64,000 nucleotides of DNA from Riptortus pedestris (GCA_019009955.1 JADPXZ010000011.1:1-64000), one strand, 5' to 3'. Positions 22,141-34,234 are shown, numbered from the stretch's first letter. Made by a program: numbers and translations. The notes: generated by a model from the letters alone, not told the origin.

Positions 22141-22711
22141 AGTCCCACCTTAAAATACTAAGTCGCCATCCACTGGAGTAAAAACACCAAGGTACTGTAG
22201 AAGTTCAAGGCAAGAAGTGAATCTATCTAAGGAATGTTCACCTGTAACTGCGTTGACTGAGAAACATTTTAACTGTTGTGAATGCAGTTATAGCACAAAA
22301 TATAGACATCACTTAAAGCAGCACATAGAGGCTAAACATTCAGGTGATAGACCTCACTCCTGCCCCCACTGTGAATACAGTGCTGTTTGGGCTTGGAAAC
22401 TAAAGCATCACATACAGACTAAACATTCAAATGATAGACCTCACTCCTGCCCCCACTGTGAATACAGTACTGTCGGGGCTGGTGATCTAAAGCGTCACAT
22501 ACAGGCTAAACATTCAAATGATAGACCTCACTCCTGCCCCCACTGTGAATACAGTGCTGTCCGGGCTTGCGATCTAAAGCGTCACATACAGGCTAAACAT
22601 TTAGACGGTAAACCTCATTCCTGCCCCCAGTGTGAATACAGTACTGTTCGGGCTTCTTATCTAAAGTGTCACATACAGGCTAAGCAAACTAAAGACAAAG
22701 TTCCCTTATAG
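22141..22711 (+). pseudogene. Zinc-finger exon 7 copy in block B (five C2H2 fingers)
   Basis: Downstream of the same TAG acceptor, a 1-nt deletion relative to 41772 shifts the frame into a TAA at 22179-22181. After that point the finger frame (about 22217-22711) is open: five C-x2-C-x12-H-x4-H fingers joined by S(N/G)DRPHS-type linkers, the last having Q in place of the final His, ending TKDKVPL. With exon 6 gone and the 5' frameshift, a normal spliced product is unlikely. The array is nevertheless better preserved than in the live gene, so an alternative start cannot be excluded. Confidence 0.7.
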
Positions 22712-23259
22712 CTAAAGTAGGAACAGGATTTATTGAAATGTATTTCCATCGAAGCAACCTGGGAACAGTGCCTCAGCCTTCATCCTCTCTACTCCAGTAC
22801 AACGGGCCCAATGCTTCCCTTGTTTCCTTACTACTCATCTTACTTACATCGCCGACATCTTTGTAATTCCCAATTTAGCATACATCTAATTTATGAATTA
22901 AATAGTTATTAAAATGTATATTTACAATAAATGCATTGTTATTTTAAGAAATGGCATTTATTGCTACTTTTTATTCAATTTTCCGTTTAAGTTCTACTAG
23001 GAATTACTGCAGTGCCTGGAGTTTTAGTCCTGATGTTGAATACTACTTGTAAAAAATACACTTCATTAAGATATCTACTTAGTTGATATCTCTCAGTTTT
23101 CTTACTGAAACAATGTTATGTTCAATTCTCAATGACCTTTTAAGAGTTTTTTGCTGGAACCTAACTTGTTCCTCGAATGGTAAGTCCAGTTAAATGTGTC
23201 AATATAAAAATAGAAATTGAATTTTTAAATATTAAACTAAATTTATGTGTCTTAGCAGA

Positions 23260-23372
23260 TTTCCCGTAAGGGAAATCATCTATTGATGTGCTTATGACGC
23301 GATTTTCAAAAAATTTCTTTAAATGCCCATTAATCCCGCCTAGCAGATAACAAAAATGAGGTCTGTAAAAAT
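23260..23372 (+). repeat. R3 tail copy
   Basis: From GCAGATTTCCCGTAAGGGAA to AAATGAGGTCTGTAAAAATT, then a TG and a TA microsatellite. Same arrangement as 11190-11365. Confidence 0.65.
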
Positions 23373-23375
23373 TGT

Positions 23376-23376
23376 A

Positions 23377-23408
<32 letters not shown>

Positions 23409-23410
23409 TG

Positions 23411-23462
<52 letters not shown>
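23376..23462. repeat. (TG)n-(TA)n compound microsatellite
   Basis: A TG tract followed by a (TA)n tract of about 50 bp. Open frames across it on both strands are artefacts. Confidence 0.95.
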
Positions 23463-23465
<3 letters not shown>

Positions 23466-23546
23466 TTTCTCTAAAGTTAATACTAACCGGGATACCATGC
23501 CATATTTCGACAGGAAATTTATTGTATATTTTGAAGACGATGTTAA

Positions 23547-24700
23547 TCATGTTTCAGTCAAACATATTTTGTCTAAATTTTGAAGTATCAAAATAATATC
23601 TTTTCCAAGGTCCAATAAAGATTTTACACCATTAACACTCCACAATCCTTTTGCCAGAGCTGCTGTACTTTTCTTCATAGATTCATTAGCTTTTCTTTTC
23701 TTTATCTGCTTCTTCGGTTTGTTACGTGTCAACCAATTATCTAGTCTACCATCAATGCTGCTAGATCTGGAATATCATCTTTAGTCACCTCAATTTTACG
23801 ATTCTTCTTGCTTTTTAGAAGATAATTCCTCTATGGAATATATTTTACCTTCAATAATTAATTTTTCATTTATAGGGCATGCTTTAAGATTTTCACTCCT
23901 TGCTCTATGTAAGAAAGGTAGCAGTTTCTTTCTTTTGTCTCTTACATCCCGTGGAAAATCTGGGGACAAACTGAATGGGGTTCTTTAAGTTTTTTAGCAG
24001 CTTACAAAACTTCTACCTTTTTCCATTCGGAAATAAATTTGATTAATACTGGACGGTTAGTGTTTTCAGTTCGTCCCCGATAAATATTATCAATCCCATT
24101 TTTGTTTGTATCTAATTCTAATTATGTTATGAAAAAATGTAAGATTGAGTTTAATAATGACTGAGGATTTTCTTGAGACTCTTCCCTTAAATTGAATAAC
24201 AAAAGGTTATTTCTCTACTTACTTCTCTCAAAGTTTTTTACTACCTTAAAATTGTATTTATAGAATGATTCATATTTTTTAAATCGTATTCTAATTGTGT
24301 GATGTGGACTTTAGTTTTTTCCAATTAATCTCTATATAGTTTTGCTTCATCAAATCCTAGCGTACTTGTTCCTGTAGTTGTTTAATTAAATTAGTGAGCT
24401 CCTCCATATCCTGTGTGTTCGATAAATTAATATAGTCAAACAACTAGCTTTATTTCTTAATTAGTAGCTCTTACCCCCGTAAAAGTACAGATTCTTTAAA
24501 CCTTTCTCCCCCCTTTCCACTGTCACCTTTATTCCTGAAATTTCACCTCAGAGCACTAGTCACACTATTCCAGTTAATCGTACAAGTTTTTTCACTGTTA
24601 GTTCACACTAAACCACTCAAAAGTAACTTTATCATGGAGACGATCTTTACACCACCCCCAGCTAAACTGAACTCTCACAATTGAAGTTCTACAATTTTCT
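23547..24700 (-). mobile_element. 5' part of a LINE: ORF1 and start of the endonuclease
   Basis: The - strand reads NIYRGRTENTNRPVLIKFIS then EWKKVEVL around 24030-24080, the RRM-like core found in L1-type ORF1 proteins. It is preceded by a coiled-coil-like, glutamine/lysine-rich stretch. Nearer 23600-23730 it reads VNGVKSLLDLGKDIILIL then LDKICLTET, the first strand of an APE endonuclease domain. Many stops interrupt it. Sequence at 24440-24700 on the same strand looks like its 5' UTR. Confidence 0.55.
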
Positions 24701-24719
24701 CTGTGTTCATTTTTTTGTA

Positions 24720-25830
24720 AATAAGGGAGATCAAACTAGCAAATGTAGAATCTTGGAAAGATTTCGGCACATCCAATGACAAATTAAATCCTTGGAATTA
24801 TATTTATAAAATGTCATCTGGAAAACTAAATCTGAATCTGAACTAAGAACTACAGAGAAACATAACATTACATACTCCACAGACATAGAAGAATCACTAA
24901 ATTACCTACTGACAGCAGGGACCTCCAGAAACTCAACCTGACAAAGATCTCATGGACAATGAAATAAAAACAGTTATTTCAAATTTAAGTAATAACAGGA
25001 ATTGATGGAATTACAGCAACCATTCTTAATCAACTTTATAGTAAATTTCCATATTTTAGAAATAATTTATATAAAAAATGCTTCAATGATACGGTTTTCC
25101 CAGATGAATGGAAAATATCTAAAATTATTCCAATTCAAAAAACATCACTTAAAATTAACATTAATTACTACAGAACCATTTGCCTTATTCTTTTAGCAGA
25201 CAGCCTTGTAAAAAATAATTTATAATCGACTTTTACACCATATTAACGTTAATTATTCACTCCTTAACAATGAATTCGGCTTTTCATTTCTAAATAGTAC
25301 TATTTTAGCAATCGAAAAAGCATTAAATATAATTTCTCCAAACTTATACATAAAGAATCATGTCCCAAGGCTCAGCGATATCGCCATTACTGTGGGATCT
25401 TATAATGGGTGGACTTTAGTATGCTATTTTAGAGTTGGCAGACAACAATAAACTGACATTTAATCCAGAAAAAATGAAATAATTAATATTTTCACAACAT
25501 AGACACACTCCGACATTAATGACTAAAACTCACAGGACTGTATTACAAGTAGTTTAACATTTTAAGTATATTGGACTGACTATAGACAACAAAAGTATGA
25601 TGGAATTTACATATTACCAACTTAAAAACTAAACTACTTAGATAAGTTTGAGCACTTTCCAACGCTGCTAAAAGTAATTGGGGAATTTCAAAAGAGGTAT
25701 TGCACATAATTTATGAAGGGGCAGTTCTTCCTATTATGACATAGGACATTGAAGTTTGGGGACACTCTCTAAGGACAAAGATCAATTTAAAGGAACTGAA
25801 AAGAGTGCAATGATTAATTGCTATTACCGG
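24720..25830 (+). mobile_element. Degraded LINE reverse transcriptase
   Basis: In the + direction: GIDGITATILNQLYSKFP, then FPDEWKISKIIPIQK and YYRTICLI, then SQGSAISPLLWDLIMGG (equivalent to the PQGS motif), FNPEK, KYIGLTIDN and a C-terminal segment. The order matches motifs 0-5 of I/R1-type RTs. The catalytic ADD motif is missing, apparently by deletion before 25430, and stops are frequent. Confidence 0.65.
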
Positions 25831-26392
25831 TCTGAGAGGCCGGTAGAGATTTTTATATTTCATGTATTGGTAGACCTGCTAAAATTGGTGGGCTCTCCAC
25901 CTCATTAGCTGCGAGTCTTTCCTTCCTCTAAACACAGAAAGTGTTTAGGATTAACTTGTCAACGTCATTCAACCTTGACTAGCTATAGCTCTGGTCTCGT
26001 GTACCTCTTGTTTGGGTTAACAGCGTACATATAGTTGGTCTAAGATACGGGGTAATTCGGTTTACGTATGTTGTGTACCTTTCATTATAGCTTGTAACAC
26101 TGTTTGTTCATATTCTTTTCGTGTGTGTTTTACATAGTATATGATTTGCTATGGAGCCTTCCATGAGCCATGGACCAATAAAACGCTCATTGTCACGATC
26201 TATATATCGCACAGATTACAGTGATTTCAATGAAAGGATTAAAAATGACAAAATAAATTAAATGTGATACAAGTTATTCAAACAATAAATAAAAATAACG
26301 AATTTGTTGATGAGAATTCGTATTATACCTTTCTGGTCTGTGCGACCGGATGATTCAGTTTACGTCACGGAATTCATGTTCCGGTAAGAGTG
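25826..26392. other. Unidentified segment with inverted CCGG ends
   Basis: The stretch is less AT-rich than its surroundings. It begins with a small hairpin (ACCGGTCTGAGAGGCCGGTA) and ends near GACCGGATGATTC and GTTCCGGTAAGAG. The outer CTATTACCGG and inverse CTCTTACCGG agree at 9 of 10 positions, which might be short TIRs of a small transposon. No coding potential is seen. Confidence 0.25.
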
Positions 26393-26589
26393 TTAAAGGT
26401 TAAAGAACAATCTGAAACTTGGTATGTATATTACTACTAACTCAACATAAACTATACTAATATTCACCGAGAAAAACAGGGGTGGGGGTTATAAGGAAGG
26501 CCTGAAATAAAAGTAGTGATATTTCGTTCCCAGTGTTTTTTTTTGGCTGATATGAACATAACAAAAGTTGTTTATTTTGTTACTTAGAG

Positions 26590-28960
26590 TAGGTTTTGAT
26601 ATATAATCTTTCTTCAACACAAGAACATCAAATCTTAATTCATGACATCAAGCAACTACTTGACATTTATCTCGCATAATAAACGTCTCTTGAAAACATT
26701 ATTTGGTATTTACGGGTAGGCTTAGAATAAAGTAATTCATGATTTAACAGCTTATTGTTAATATGACATGATTATGAGTGGGAGTTAATAAAGGCCAAAA
26801 ACTAAAAATTCCAAATATTTTGGTTTAAATTAACCTTAAAGAAAATATGTATATAACAACATTAACAGATAATTAAATTTGCATATTATTGCATAAAATG
26901 CCTAAAAATTAATTACAAATTCACTAATTCATATTAAAATTGGCTAAATGCTTATTAACAATTAATGATAGATAAATTCTAATTATTTAAATACAATTAT
27001 TCTTATATATTTTTTGCTTAGACAATGATTAACTGAAGGCTGGCTGAAAACACAAACATCCAAATATATCGGATAATATTCAGGATAGATAAAAAATGTA
27101 CTTAGCCACATTTATAAGCGCGTCTAATTGAGACATTGTATAACAGTTGAATTGAAACATTATATAACAGTTGAATTGAAACATAATTTGACATTCAAGT
27201 TGAAACATCCATCACTCTAATGACAAAGAGCACTTTATCCAGGATACTGGAGTTATATGCAGAAATGCACCCCCCACTTTCTTCTTCCAGTGACCTTTCT
27301 CACCTATACAGGCCTGCTGCACCCATAAACCAGTCTTCTCACTCCTGTCATCAGCTCAGTTCATATGCTCTTGTACTCACTTTTCTCTACTTTCACATAA
27401 TTGTATCAAGCTTTGCATTTCTCAAAATATACCTTTTTAAAAAGAGGTTTTGTGCGAAGTCTTATTTAACTGGCCATATAAAATGGTTGGCTTCCGCTAT
27501 AGTGTTTAGCGTATAACCCATTTATACTTAGGTATACTATAAAAGTGTATATAACTAAATTTATTCCAAATAACAAAATAAACAACTTTTGTTATGTGCA
27601 TATTTACCGACAAAGCAATAGGAAACGAAATATCCCTATTTTTAATTTCAAGACTCCCTTACAACCCCCACTCCCGTTCGTCTCAAAGAATATTAACATA
27701 TTCTAAAGTCTAAGTTGGGTTAGTACTAATATACATACCCAGTTTCATAAATCTCGGTTCAGCCGTGTATGCGTAAAAAGGTAACAAACATACCAATAAA
27801 CAAACAAACAGACACCAAAGAAACAAAATGCTGTTATGTTGTCTATAACATGTGAAACGAAAAGTTATCATGAAATTTCGAGAAAAAAATCAACGTACAG
27901 ACAAAGGTTACAATTTTATATATATACTAGCTTGCCCAGCTTCGCACGGGAATTCATTTGAGGCTGAATGAAGATGGTATTTTTTTGGCAAGGCTTTACT
28001 TTCCACAATATTTTGACATTTCCCCGTCACAGTGATTAGGGTTTATACCCATCCTTGATGTGGATTTGTTAATAATAAAATTATTAGTTATGTAAGAGTT
28101 CACTGTCCTCAATATTTTTATATTTCCCGTCTCCTGTGCATTTAGTTTTTTTTTTTTTTGTAGCGTAATGGACCAAATAATTCATAATCGTAGAAAGTAT
28201 TCAGTCTTTCAAACCATGTATGAATTGTTCCTTTCCCTTGATGCGGTACAAAGTTTGAGGGTGGCAGCTGTTTTAGGTACGTATAACCGGTATTAAAAAT
28301 ACTCTTTTGTAGGTCAAGATTGTAAACTCTACATACGTATTGGTACACAGTGGTGTGTTCAGTAACTTATATTATATATTACCGGAGCAGAGTTAATAAT
28401 TACCAGAAATAACTGGGTGGACCTGCCTAGCTTTCACCCTTTTAAATTATTTTTTATGATAATTAAATAAATTCACATTCCCGAGAATAACACTACAATG
28501 CTAAAAGTATAAGCATCAAGTAACATGTAAACGTAGACCAATATGAGGTTGTCAGGGAAGCGACAGGACAAAGGAAGTAACCTCACGCCTCCTTATGCCC
28601 AGTCAGTGGTGCCAACTCATTTAGGGTCTCAATCCTGTAATACATTAAATTATATTAACAAATCAACTTACATTATCTTCAAAATAATAAAACTGTTTGT
28701 TCAAATATTTTTCACGCTATAATTAAATAAAGAATTAAATACACTTAAGGGCAAACAGGCGTTACTCATGAATTAATGTTTGGAAGAAGATAAGAGAGTG
28801 GGGGGGTAGTATATTTTTCTTAGTACAATCTGATGCTGGCAATAAAAAATAACATAGATTTGAATTATTTAGGATAACATATTAAGATTTGAAATAATTT
28901 ATCCAGGTAAGGTACCTGGTAGTTCAAATTGGAAAGAATTGTTGAGCATATCAATATTTC
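26590..28960 (-). repeat. Composite repeat R1, copy 2 (uninterrupted)
   Basis: Inverse of 3300-7030 without the LINE. At 26731-26760 it carries the single, unoccupied form of the LINE target site. It also carries, at about 28138-28170, the poly-T site that in copy 3 holds the Maverick-derived element. The Helitron-like 3' end (CTAG inverse) lies near 27927 and abuts the 5' end of the next unit, as in copy 1. Confidence 0.7.
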
Positions 28961-28984
28961 TACGCAAATTACTTCTTTCATACA

Positions 28985-29933
28985 TTGTTATACCCAAAAT
29001 TGTATAAATCAAAAGTTACTCTAAATAACAAAATAAACAACTTTTCTTATGTGCAAGTTAGCCGCGAATCTAATAGGTAATGAAATATAACAATATTTCA
29101 TTTCAGGCCTCCCTCATGACCCCCACTCCCGTTTGTACCTAAAAATTTTAATATAACGTATAATCATAGACGAATTAATGCTAATTCACATTCCGAGTTT
29201 TGTTAAGTTCGGTTCAATCGTTAATGCCCCAAAAAATTGTTGGCTGCCGCTTTAGTTTTTAATGTACATCTCGTTTATTCTTTGTTATACGGCAAAATTG
29301 AATATAACAAAAGTTACTTTAAATAACAAAATTAACAACTTTTGATATGTGCATATTTGCAGAAAACCCAGTAGAAAACGAAATACTGCTATTTTTAATT
29401 TCAGGTCTCCCTTACAACCCCCACTCCTATCCGTCCCTAGAAATGTTGGTATGGCATATTATATTGAACGCGTTACTGCTAATACACATACCGAATTTAA
29501 TTTAGTTCGGTTGAGTCGTTTGTGCCAAATAAAATGTTCACTTCCGCTATAGGTTTTAGGGTATACTTGTATCTCGTTTATAATTCGGTATACGAAAAAA
29601 GTGTATATTACAAAAGTTACTCTAAATAACAAAATAAACAACTTTTTTTATGTTCATATTTGCCGAAAAAAAGTAGGAAACGAAATATCGCTATTTTTAA
29701 TTTCAGGCTTAAATATAACCCCCACTCCTGTTCGTCTCAGAGAATATTAATATAGCCTAAAGTATAAGTTAGGTGAGTAGTAATAAACATTCCAAGTTTC
29801 ATAAAATTCGTTTCAGCCGTTTATGCCTGAAAAGCTAACAAACAAACATACACGAAAGAAACCAATTGCAGATTTCGTGTCTATGACATGTGAAACGAAA
29901 ATGTATCGTGAAATTTCAAGAAATATATATATT
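28985..29933 (-). repeat. Helitron-like modules on the minus strand
   Basis: Three copies of the 300-bp module (AGTTACTCTAAATAACAAAA and its variants) are followed by CGTTTCAGCCGTTTATGC and the 5' end segment. The 5' end is cut by the Gypsy LTR at 29934. Confidence 0.6.
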
Positions 29934-30287
29934 GTAACGGTCGAGCGTTAGAGCCACTCCGCTGTCTCTATAACTATGAGATCAGAGTGATTAGTACTAG
30001 GCTTTAAACGAGGTAGCAGCACCTATCAAGGGACTGACAGAGGCGCCCTGTGAATCCAAAGGTCAATCTCGCACGACAGGAACAGGCAGTTGACTCCCAA
30101 GATGCAAAGAGAGTAAGTGTTTCTTTAATTATCTAGCCTAATTGTGCTATATCTCTGATTAAATAGATAAATTAGCTCTTATAGCAGAGATGGTGGAAAC
30201 GGGAATGCTTGCCGTGCAATATATGACCCTGAGAAGTAGCCGGTAAATAGATTAAATTTAAATAATAATAATTATAATCAACATTTC

Positions 30288-30355
<68 letters not shown>

Positions 30356-30992
30356 GCGAAAATTAAATACATGAATAATCCTTCAGAGAGAGAGAGAGAG
30401 TCGCGTATTTGGAAAGAGTGACGTAGATCAAAGAAGCCGACAGAAAGTTCTAGCTCCTTATAGACTCGTCCAGCCCAGCGTCGAAGGAACCAGACAATTC
30501 CCCTTTGATGTATGCCGACGACCTATATAAAGAACGGGCCAGCCGCGAGCGAAGCAGTTTTATTCTGACCTGTCTTGATGTTCACATCACAGTGCGACTT
30601 AGTGCAGTAAAGTGTTTTTATAAGAAGAACAGTGTTGTGCCGTGACTGTAAGTAACAGTTTAGTGCCGTGTTTAAGACAGTGGATCCCGATTAGCCTAAG
30701 TTGCAAAAAGTGGACGTTAATAAATAAAATAAGACTGTGGAGTGCCGCGAAGTAAAGGACAGTGCAGCGTCGTCTTGTTGTGAATTTCAGTGACCTTGAG
30801 TGAATTGTTGGACTGTGTAATCTGAAGAACAGTGACGCTATCAGTGTATACTGTAAGTAGTAATTAAGAATAATTACCAAGTGTATTGTGCATTGTGAAA
30901 TAAATTGTGCAGTGATAAAAACTGTGAAACTTGCGAGTACTTAATTTTTCAATCCAAAAGGACTCTTATTAAAAACGCTTATTACTGGTTTC

Positions 30993-30998
<6 letters not shown>
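29934..30998 (+). repeat. 5' LTR of a Gypsy element
   Basis: Begins TGTAACGG and precedes a Gag reading frame. It holds a (TA)n tract (30293-30352), a GA tract (30386-30400) and a TATA box. Its last about 130 bp recur at 9796-9945 and an internal 43 bp at 39708-39750. No 3' LTR is present in the window, so the right edge was set only by the change to poly-A and the primer-site-like sequence. Confidence 0.6.
30522..30530 (+). promoter_or_regulatory. TATA box of the LTR
   Basis: TATATAAAG lies in CGACCTATATAAAGAACGGG. About 30 bp downstream is AGCAGTTTTATT, a reasonable initiator position. Confidence 0.5.

Positions 30999-31036
<38 letters not shown>
30999..31036 (+). repeat. Poly-A tract between LTR and Gag
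   Basis: About 38 consecutive A lie exactly where the LTR end and primer-binding site should meet. Immediately after is ACAACTGGTGGTCAAAAATG, resembling the start of an internal region. The tract may have replaced the LTR terminus. Confidence 0.8.
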
Positions 31037-31039
<3 letters not shown>

Positions 31040-31047
31040 AACAACTG

Positions 31048-32394
31048 GTGGTCAAAAATGGGATTGCAAAATTAAAATCAACGAAAATGAAGTTTGAAGA
31101 ACTAAAAGTGGAACATCTGAAGAAGGAGCTGGCGAAACTGGACTTGCCAACAACAGGAAACAAGGCTGAACTACAAAGACGGTTGACAGATGAATTCCAA
31201 AGACGAGGAATCGACATAAGTACACACGAGTTTGACGATAAAGAAGACATTGCTGTAAGTAATCCTATCTCAAGTAGCAATTTGGATTAAATGCAATTTT
31301 AGCCGCTATGATAGAAAATAACTAGAAACTCTTGGAAGCTTCTAAATTAACAGCGAGAAAATCTTAGCGGAAATCAGACAAGAATTCCACGAAGCTTCTA
31401 AATGGATAATCTACAAGTTCGAGAGGGCCCGGTAAGACTCATTTCAGAACATTCCAGTAAGATAAAGACCCCAACTTTTGATGGTAGCGTACCAATTAGT
31501 GCCTTCAAGTTCCAATTTGAGACAGTGGCCAACAGAAACGGATGGAATAATGAAGAGAAAGCGGTAGAATTAATTTTGGCACTGATGGGAACCGCTGCAG
31601 AAATCCTGGAGAGTTTACCGGCCGCTTTCAGGAATAATTATGAGGACATTATGGTGACCTTACAGCGCAAGTTTGGCGGTGAGCATAAACGAGAACTGTA
31701 CAGGATGGAATTACGGGGCAGAGTGCAAAAACCGAAGACGCTCCAAGATTTTGCCATGGAAATTGAACGTCTGGTCCAACTGACTTACCCAGGTGAAAAT
31801 CATCAGTTCCAAGAAGTTATGATTTGGCGCAACGTCGAGTTACCCTTGAATGTTGGATATGAGAGTAAGAACGCAGTAAGGAGGCTATTTACTGTCGGAC
31901 GCCAGAAATCACCACCCCAGTCGGAAACCTTATTATGGGCGCGTGTGGAAGAAGATTGTGAGGATAACCGGTTGTGGGTTGTAGAACCAAATGAACTTGA
32001 AGATGACATTATGACAGCTAAAGCCCTCGTGAAAACCTGCGACGGTGGACGAGTTCCGGTGAGAGTACTTCACCTATCCACCAATGAGAAGGTCATTAAC
32101 AAAAATTTTGAAATAGGTCAATGTGAGCCAGCAGAAGCAATAATTAACTGTGCCAAAAATTCAGGATGCCCGAAAATGACAACCAAGGAGCGCCAACAAC
32201 ATGCAGAAGAAGAGGAAAAATGGATGAAAGGACTGACATCGCCTGAAAGAAACAAAGCAAAGGAGTTGCTAAGAACACATGCTTCCGTCTTCGCCCTAAG
32301 CAATAAAAGCCCAGGTAGAACAGCTGTAGTGAAACATGAAAAAATACCGGTGAAGCGAGACCTATATAACCAGCACCCAGGAGTGTTCTCTTAG
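31048..32394 (+). pseudogene. Gypsy Gag with N-terminal SAP domain, fused to a linker by internal deletion
   Basis: The first frame (31048-31290) has a SAP motif (LKVEHLKKELAKLDLP, then GNKAELQRRL), a helix-loop-helix DNA-binding fold present at the start of some insect Gypsy Gags. The second frame (31402-32394) has the capsid-like Gag region (PTFDGSVPISAFKFQFETVA, LQRKFGG). Near 31805 it jumps to the segment normally found between protease and RT (ETLLWARVEEDC, LWVVEPNE, GRVPVRVLHLS). The nucleocapsid and aspartic protease are missing. The end overlaps the start of RT in another frame. Confidence 0.75.
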
Positions 32395-33543
32395 CGAAGC
32401 GGAACGAAGTTAAAGAACTCGTCAACGAAATGGGGCGGAATGGAGTCATTGAACCATCTTCGAGTCCGTGGAGCTCGCCAATAGTTCTAGTAAAGAAGAA
32501 AGACGGCAGCACCAGATTCTGCGTCGACTCCAGAAAACACAATGACGTCACCAAGAAAGACAGCTATCCGCTGCCAAGAATTGACGACACCTTAGACACG
32601 TTGGCTGGAACGATATGGTTTTCTACCTTGGACTTGCAAAGCGGCTACTGGCAAGTAGAGATAGCCGATAAGGACAAAGAGAAAACTGCCTTTAGCGCAA
32701 GCAATGGTTTATGGCAGTTCAAGGTGATGCTATTTTGGCTCTGCAACGCCCCAGCTACTTTTGGGCGTTTAATGGAACGTGTGCTAAACGGTCTCAATTG
32801 GAAGACATGCTTGGTGTATCTTGATGACATAATCGTTATGGGGAAGACTTTTGAGGAACACCTTAAAAATCTGGATGAAGTATTTAGCCGCATAACAGCA
32901 GCTGGGCTGAAGTTAAGCATAAAGAAATGTGCTCTATTAAAGAAGGATGTCAAATACTTAGGGCATCGGGTAACAGCAGAAGGCATCTCCACTGACGATG
33001 ACAAAATACCGGCAGTAAAGGACTGGCCTTGGCCACTAAATCTTCACGAGCTGCGTAGCTTCCTGGGGCTTTGCACATACTACAGGAGATTTGTGCCAAA
33101 CTTCGCTCAGGTAGCTGCCAGCTTGCATGATCTAACCAAAAATTGTCGACCATACCACTGGAGTGGGGAAGCGGAAGATGTGTTCCAGAGGCTCAAGGAA
33201 CTCTTGTGCACAGCACCTGTCCTTGCCTATCCAATCGCTGGACAGAAGTTCATACTTGATACGGACGCCAGTGGCTATGGAATAGGAGGAGTGCTTTCTC
33301 GAGTAGTTGATGGGGCAGAAAGTCATTGGCTACTACAGCAGGGTACTCTTCAAGCCCGAAAGAAATTGGTGTGTTACCCGACGGGAGCTCCTGGCAGTGT
33401 TGGAGTGCGTCAAGCATTACCACAAATACTTGTATGGTCAACACTTCACCTTAAGAACAGACCACTCCGTACTACGTTGGCTGCTGCAGTTTAAGAACCC
33501 GGAAGGGCAGCTGGCACGATGGATTGAATTTCCGCAGAGCTAA
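32395..33543 (+). pseudogene. Gypsy reverse transcriptase and RNase H, frameshifted
   Basis: The frame 32430-33494 has the RT motifs in order: SPIVLVKKKDGSTRFCVDSR, SYPLPRIDDTLD, LDLQSGYWQVE, LCNAPATF, and YLDDIIV with the catalytic aspartates, followed by LRSFLGLCTYYRRFVPNFA. The RNase H start (LDTDASGYGIGGVLSR) is in the same frame. Near 33310 the frame shifts, and the rest (GYYSRVLFKPERNWCVTRRE, TDHSVLRWL) is read in the frame that ends with TAA at 33543. The strong RT conservation suggests it is not very old. Confidence 0.85.
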
Positions 33544-33975
33544 AACTTCAGCATCGAGCATCAAAAAGGTGGGAAACACAATAATGCTGATGCCCTTTCA
33601 AGACGGCCTTGTAACGTAGAATGCAAACATTGTACTAAAGCCGAGAAAGAGGAAAGCGTGATTGATGTGCTACTTACTCGTATTGGCTCAGACGAGGACT
33701 GGTCGAAGGCCGTAATGAGACATCAGCTGAAAGCTCACTTGCGAAATCATACTGAGTCCAGTGGAATAGCCTAAAACTGGTGGAGGGCTGCTTATATCGA
33801 TCTTGGGAGAGTACAGATGGCAAAACCACAACCGACCTAATTGTCGTGCCCACTTCCAAGATAGATGAGGTATTGAAGCAGTTCCATAATGGTCCCATCG
33901 GCGGCCATCTGGGCATTAAAAAAACCTGGAAAAGATAAAACAACGAGTTTACTGGGTGGGATGTCAGCAATCTGT
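33544..33975 (+). pseudogene. Truncated Gypsy integrase start
   Basis: After the RNase H the + strand reads HNNADALSRRPC, then DEVLKQFHNGPIGGHLGIKK, the N-terminal zinc-binding segment of integrase, in shifting frames. It ends abruptly near 33975. From 33985 onward the sequence is the zinc-finger 5' flank also seen at 1-1520, so the integrase core and 3' LTR are missing. Confidence 0.7.
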
Positions 33976-33984
33976 TATTTCCCA

Positions 33985-34234
33985 CAACTTCCGCTATCCA
34001 CGTTGTGTATATTCAGCATTCACATAAAGGAATATTGAAGTTATCATTTTCTTGTTGTTGCTAACAACGAGGTCCCCAAATGCTCATAGATGAGAGGTAG
34101 AACATCCAACTAGAATCCACTTGTGCTTGGTCAGAACTAGACAAGGCTGTTATCTCGGAGGAAGGTCAGGTTACCGCCCTACTTCTCCTAGCTTGCCCTC
34201 TTTACTCACTCATCCTGTATTATAATACTTCAAA
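33985..34234 (+). promoter_or_regulatory. 5' flank and leader of the zinc-finger gene
   Basis: Near-identical to the inverse of 1260-1520. It lies between the Gypsy breakpoint and the ATG. No canonical TATA box is convincing (TATTATAATAC at 34219-34229 is close to the ATG). Only about 250 bp of original flank remain, so the Gypsy element could have changed the promoter. Confidence 0.35.

Larger units (their letters stand above)
18901..23210 (+). repeat. Segmental duplication, block B
   Basis: The block is collinear with 38619-42930 (block A): it starts GGCACTTCTTGGCTTGGATA, carries the same - strand LINE, an exon-6 relic, exon 7 and the same 3' flank. B keeps about 380 bp of LINE (20522-20904) that A has lost, while A keeps exon 6, which B has lost. 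Confidence 0.85.

Noticed and set aside
23161..23583. Long frames through the TG/TA microsatellite on both strands
   Set aside because: Repeat-encoded (YIYIYI and similar) and unconserved outside the repeat.
27220..27516. 98-codon frame (MTKSTLSRILELYAEMHPPL...) recurring at 62567-62863 and, inverted, near 4542-4793
   Set aside because: It recurs only because the R1 repeat is copied. No domain is seen and related copies differ by frameshifts.
30293..30352. CRISPR-like or direct-repeat array
   Set aside because: Simple (TA)n microsatellite without spacers. No CRISPR array exists in the window.
32144..33444. Several minus-strand frames across the Gypsy pol region
   Set aside because: Antisense shadows of a clear + strand RT/RNase H.
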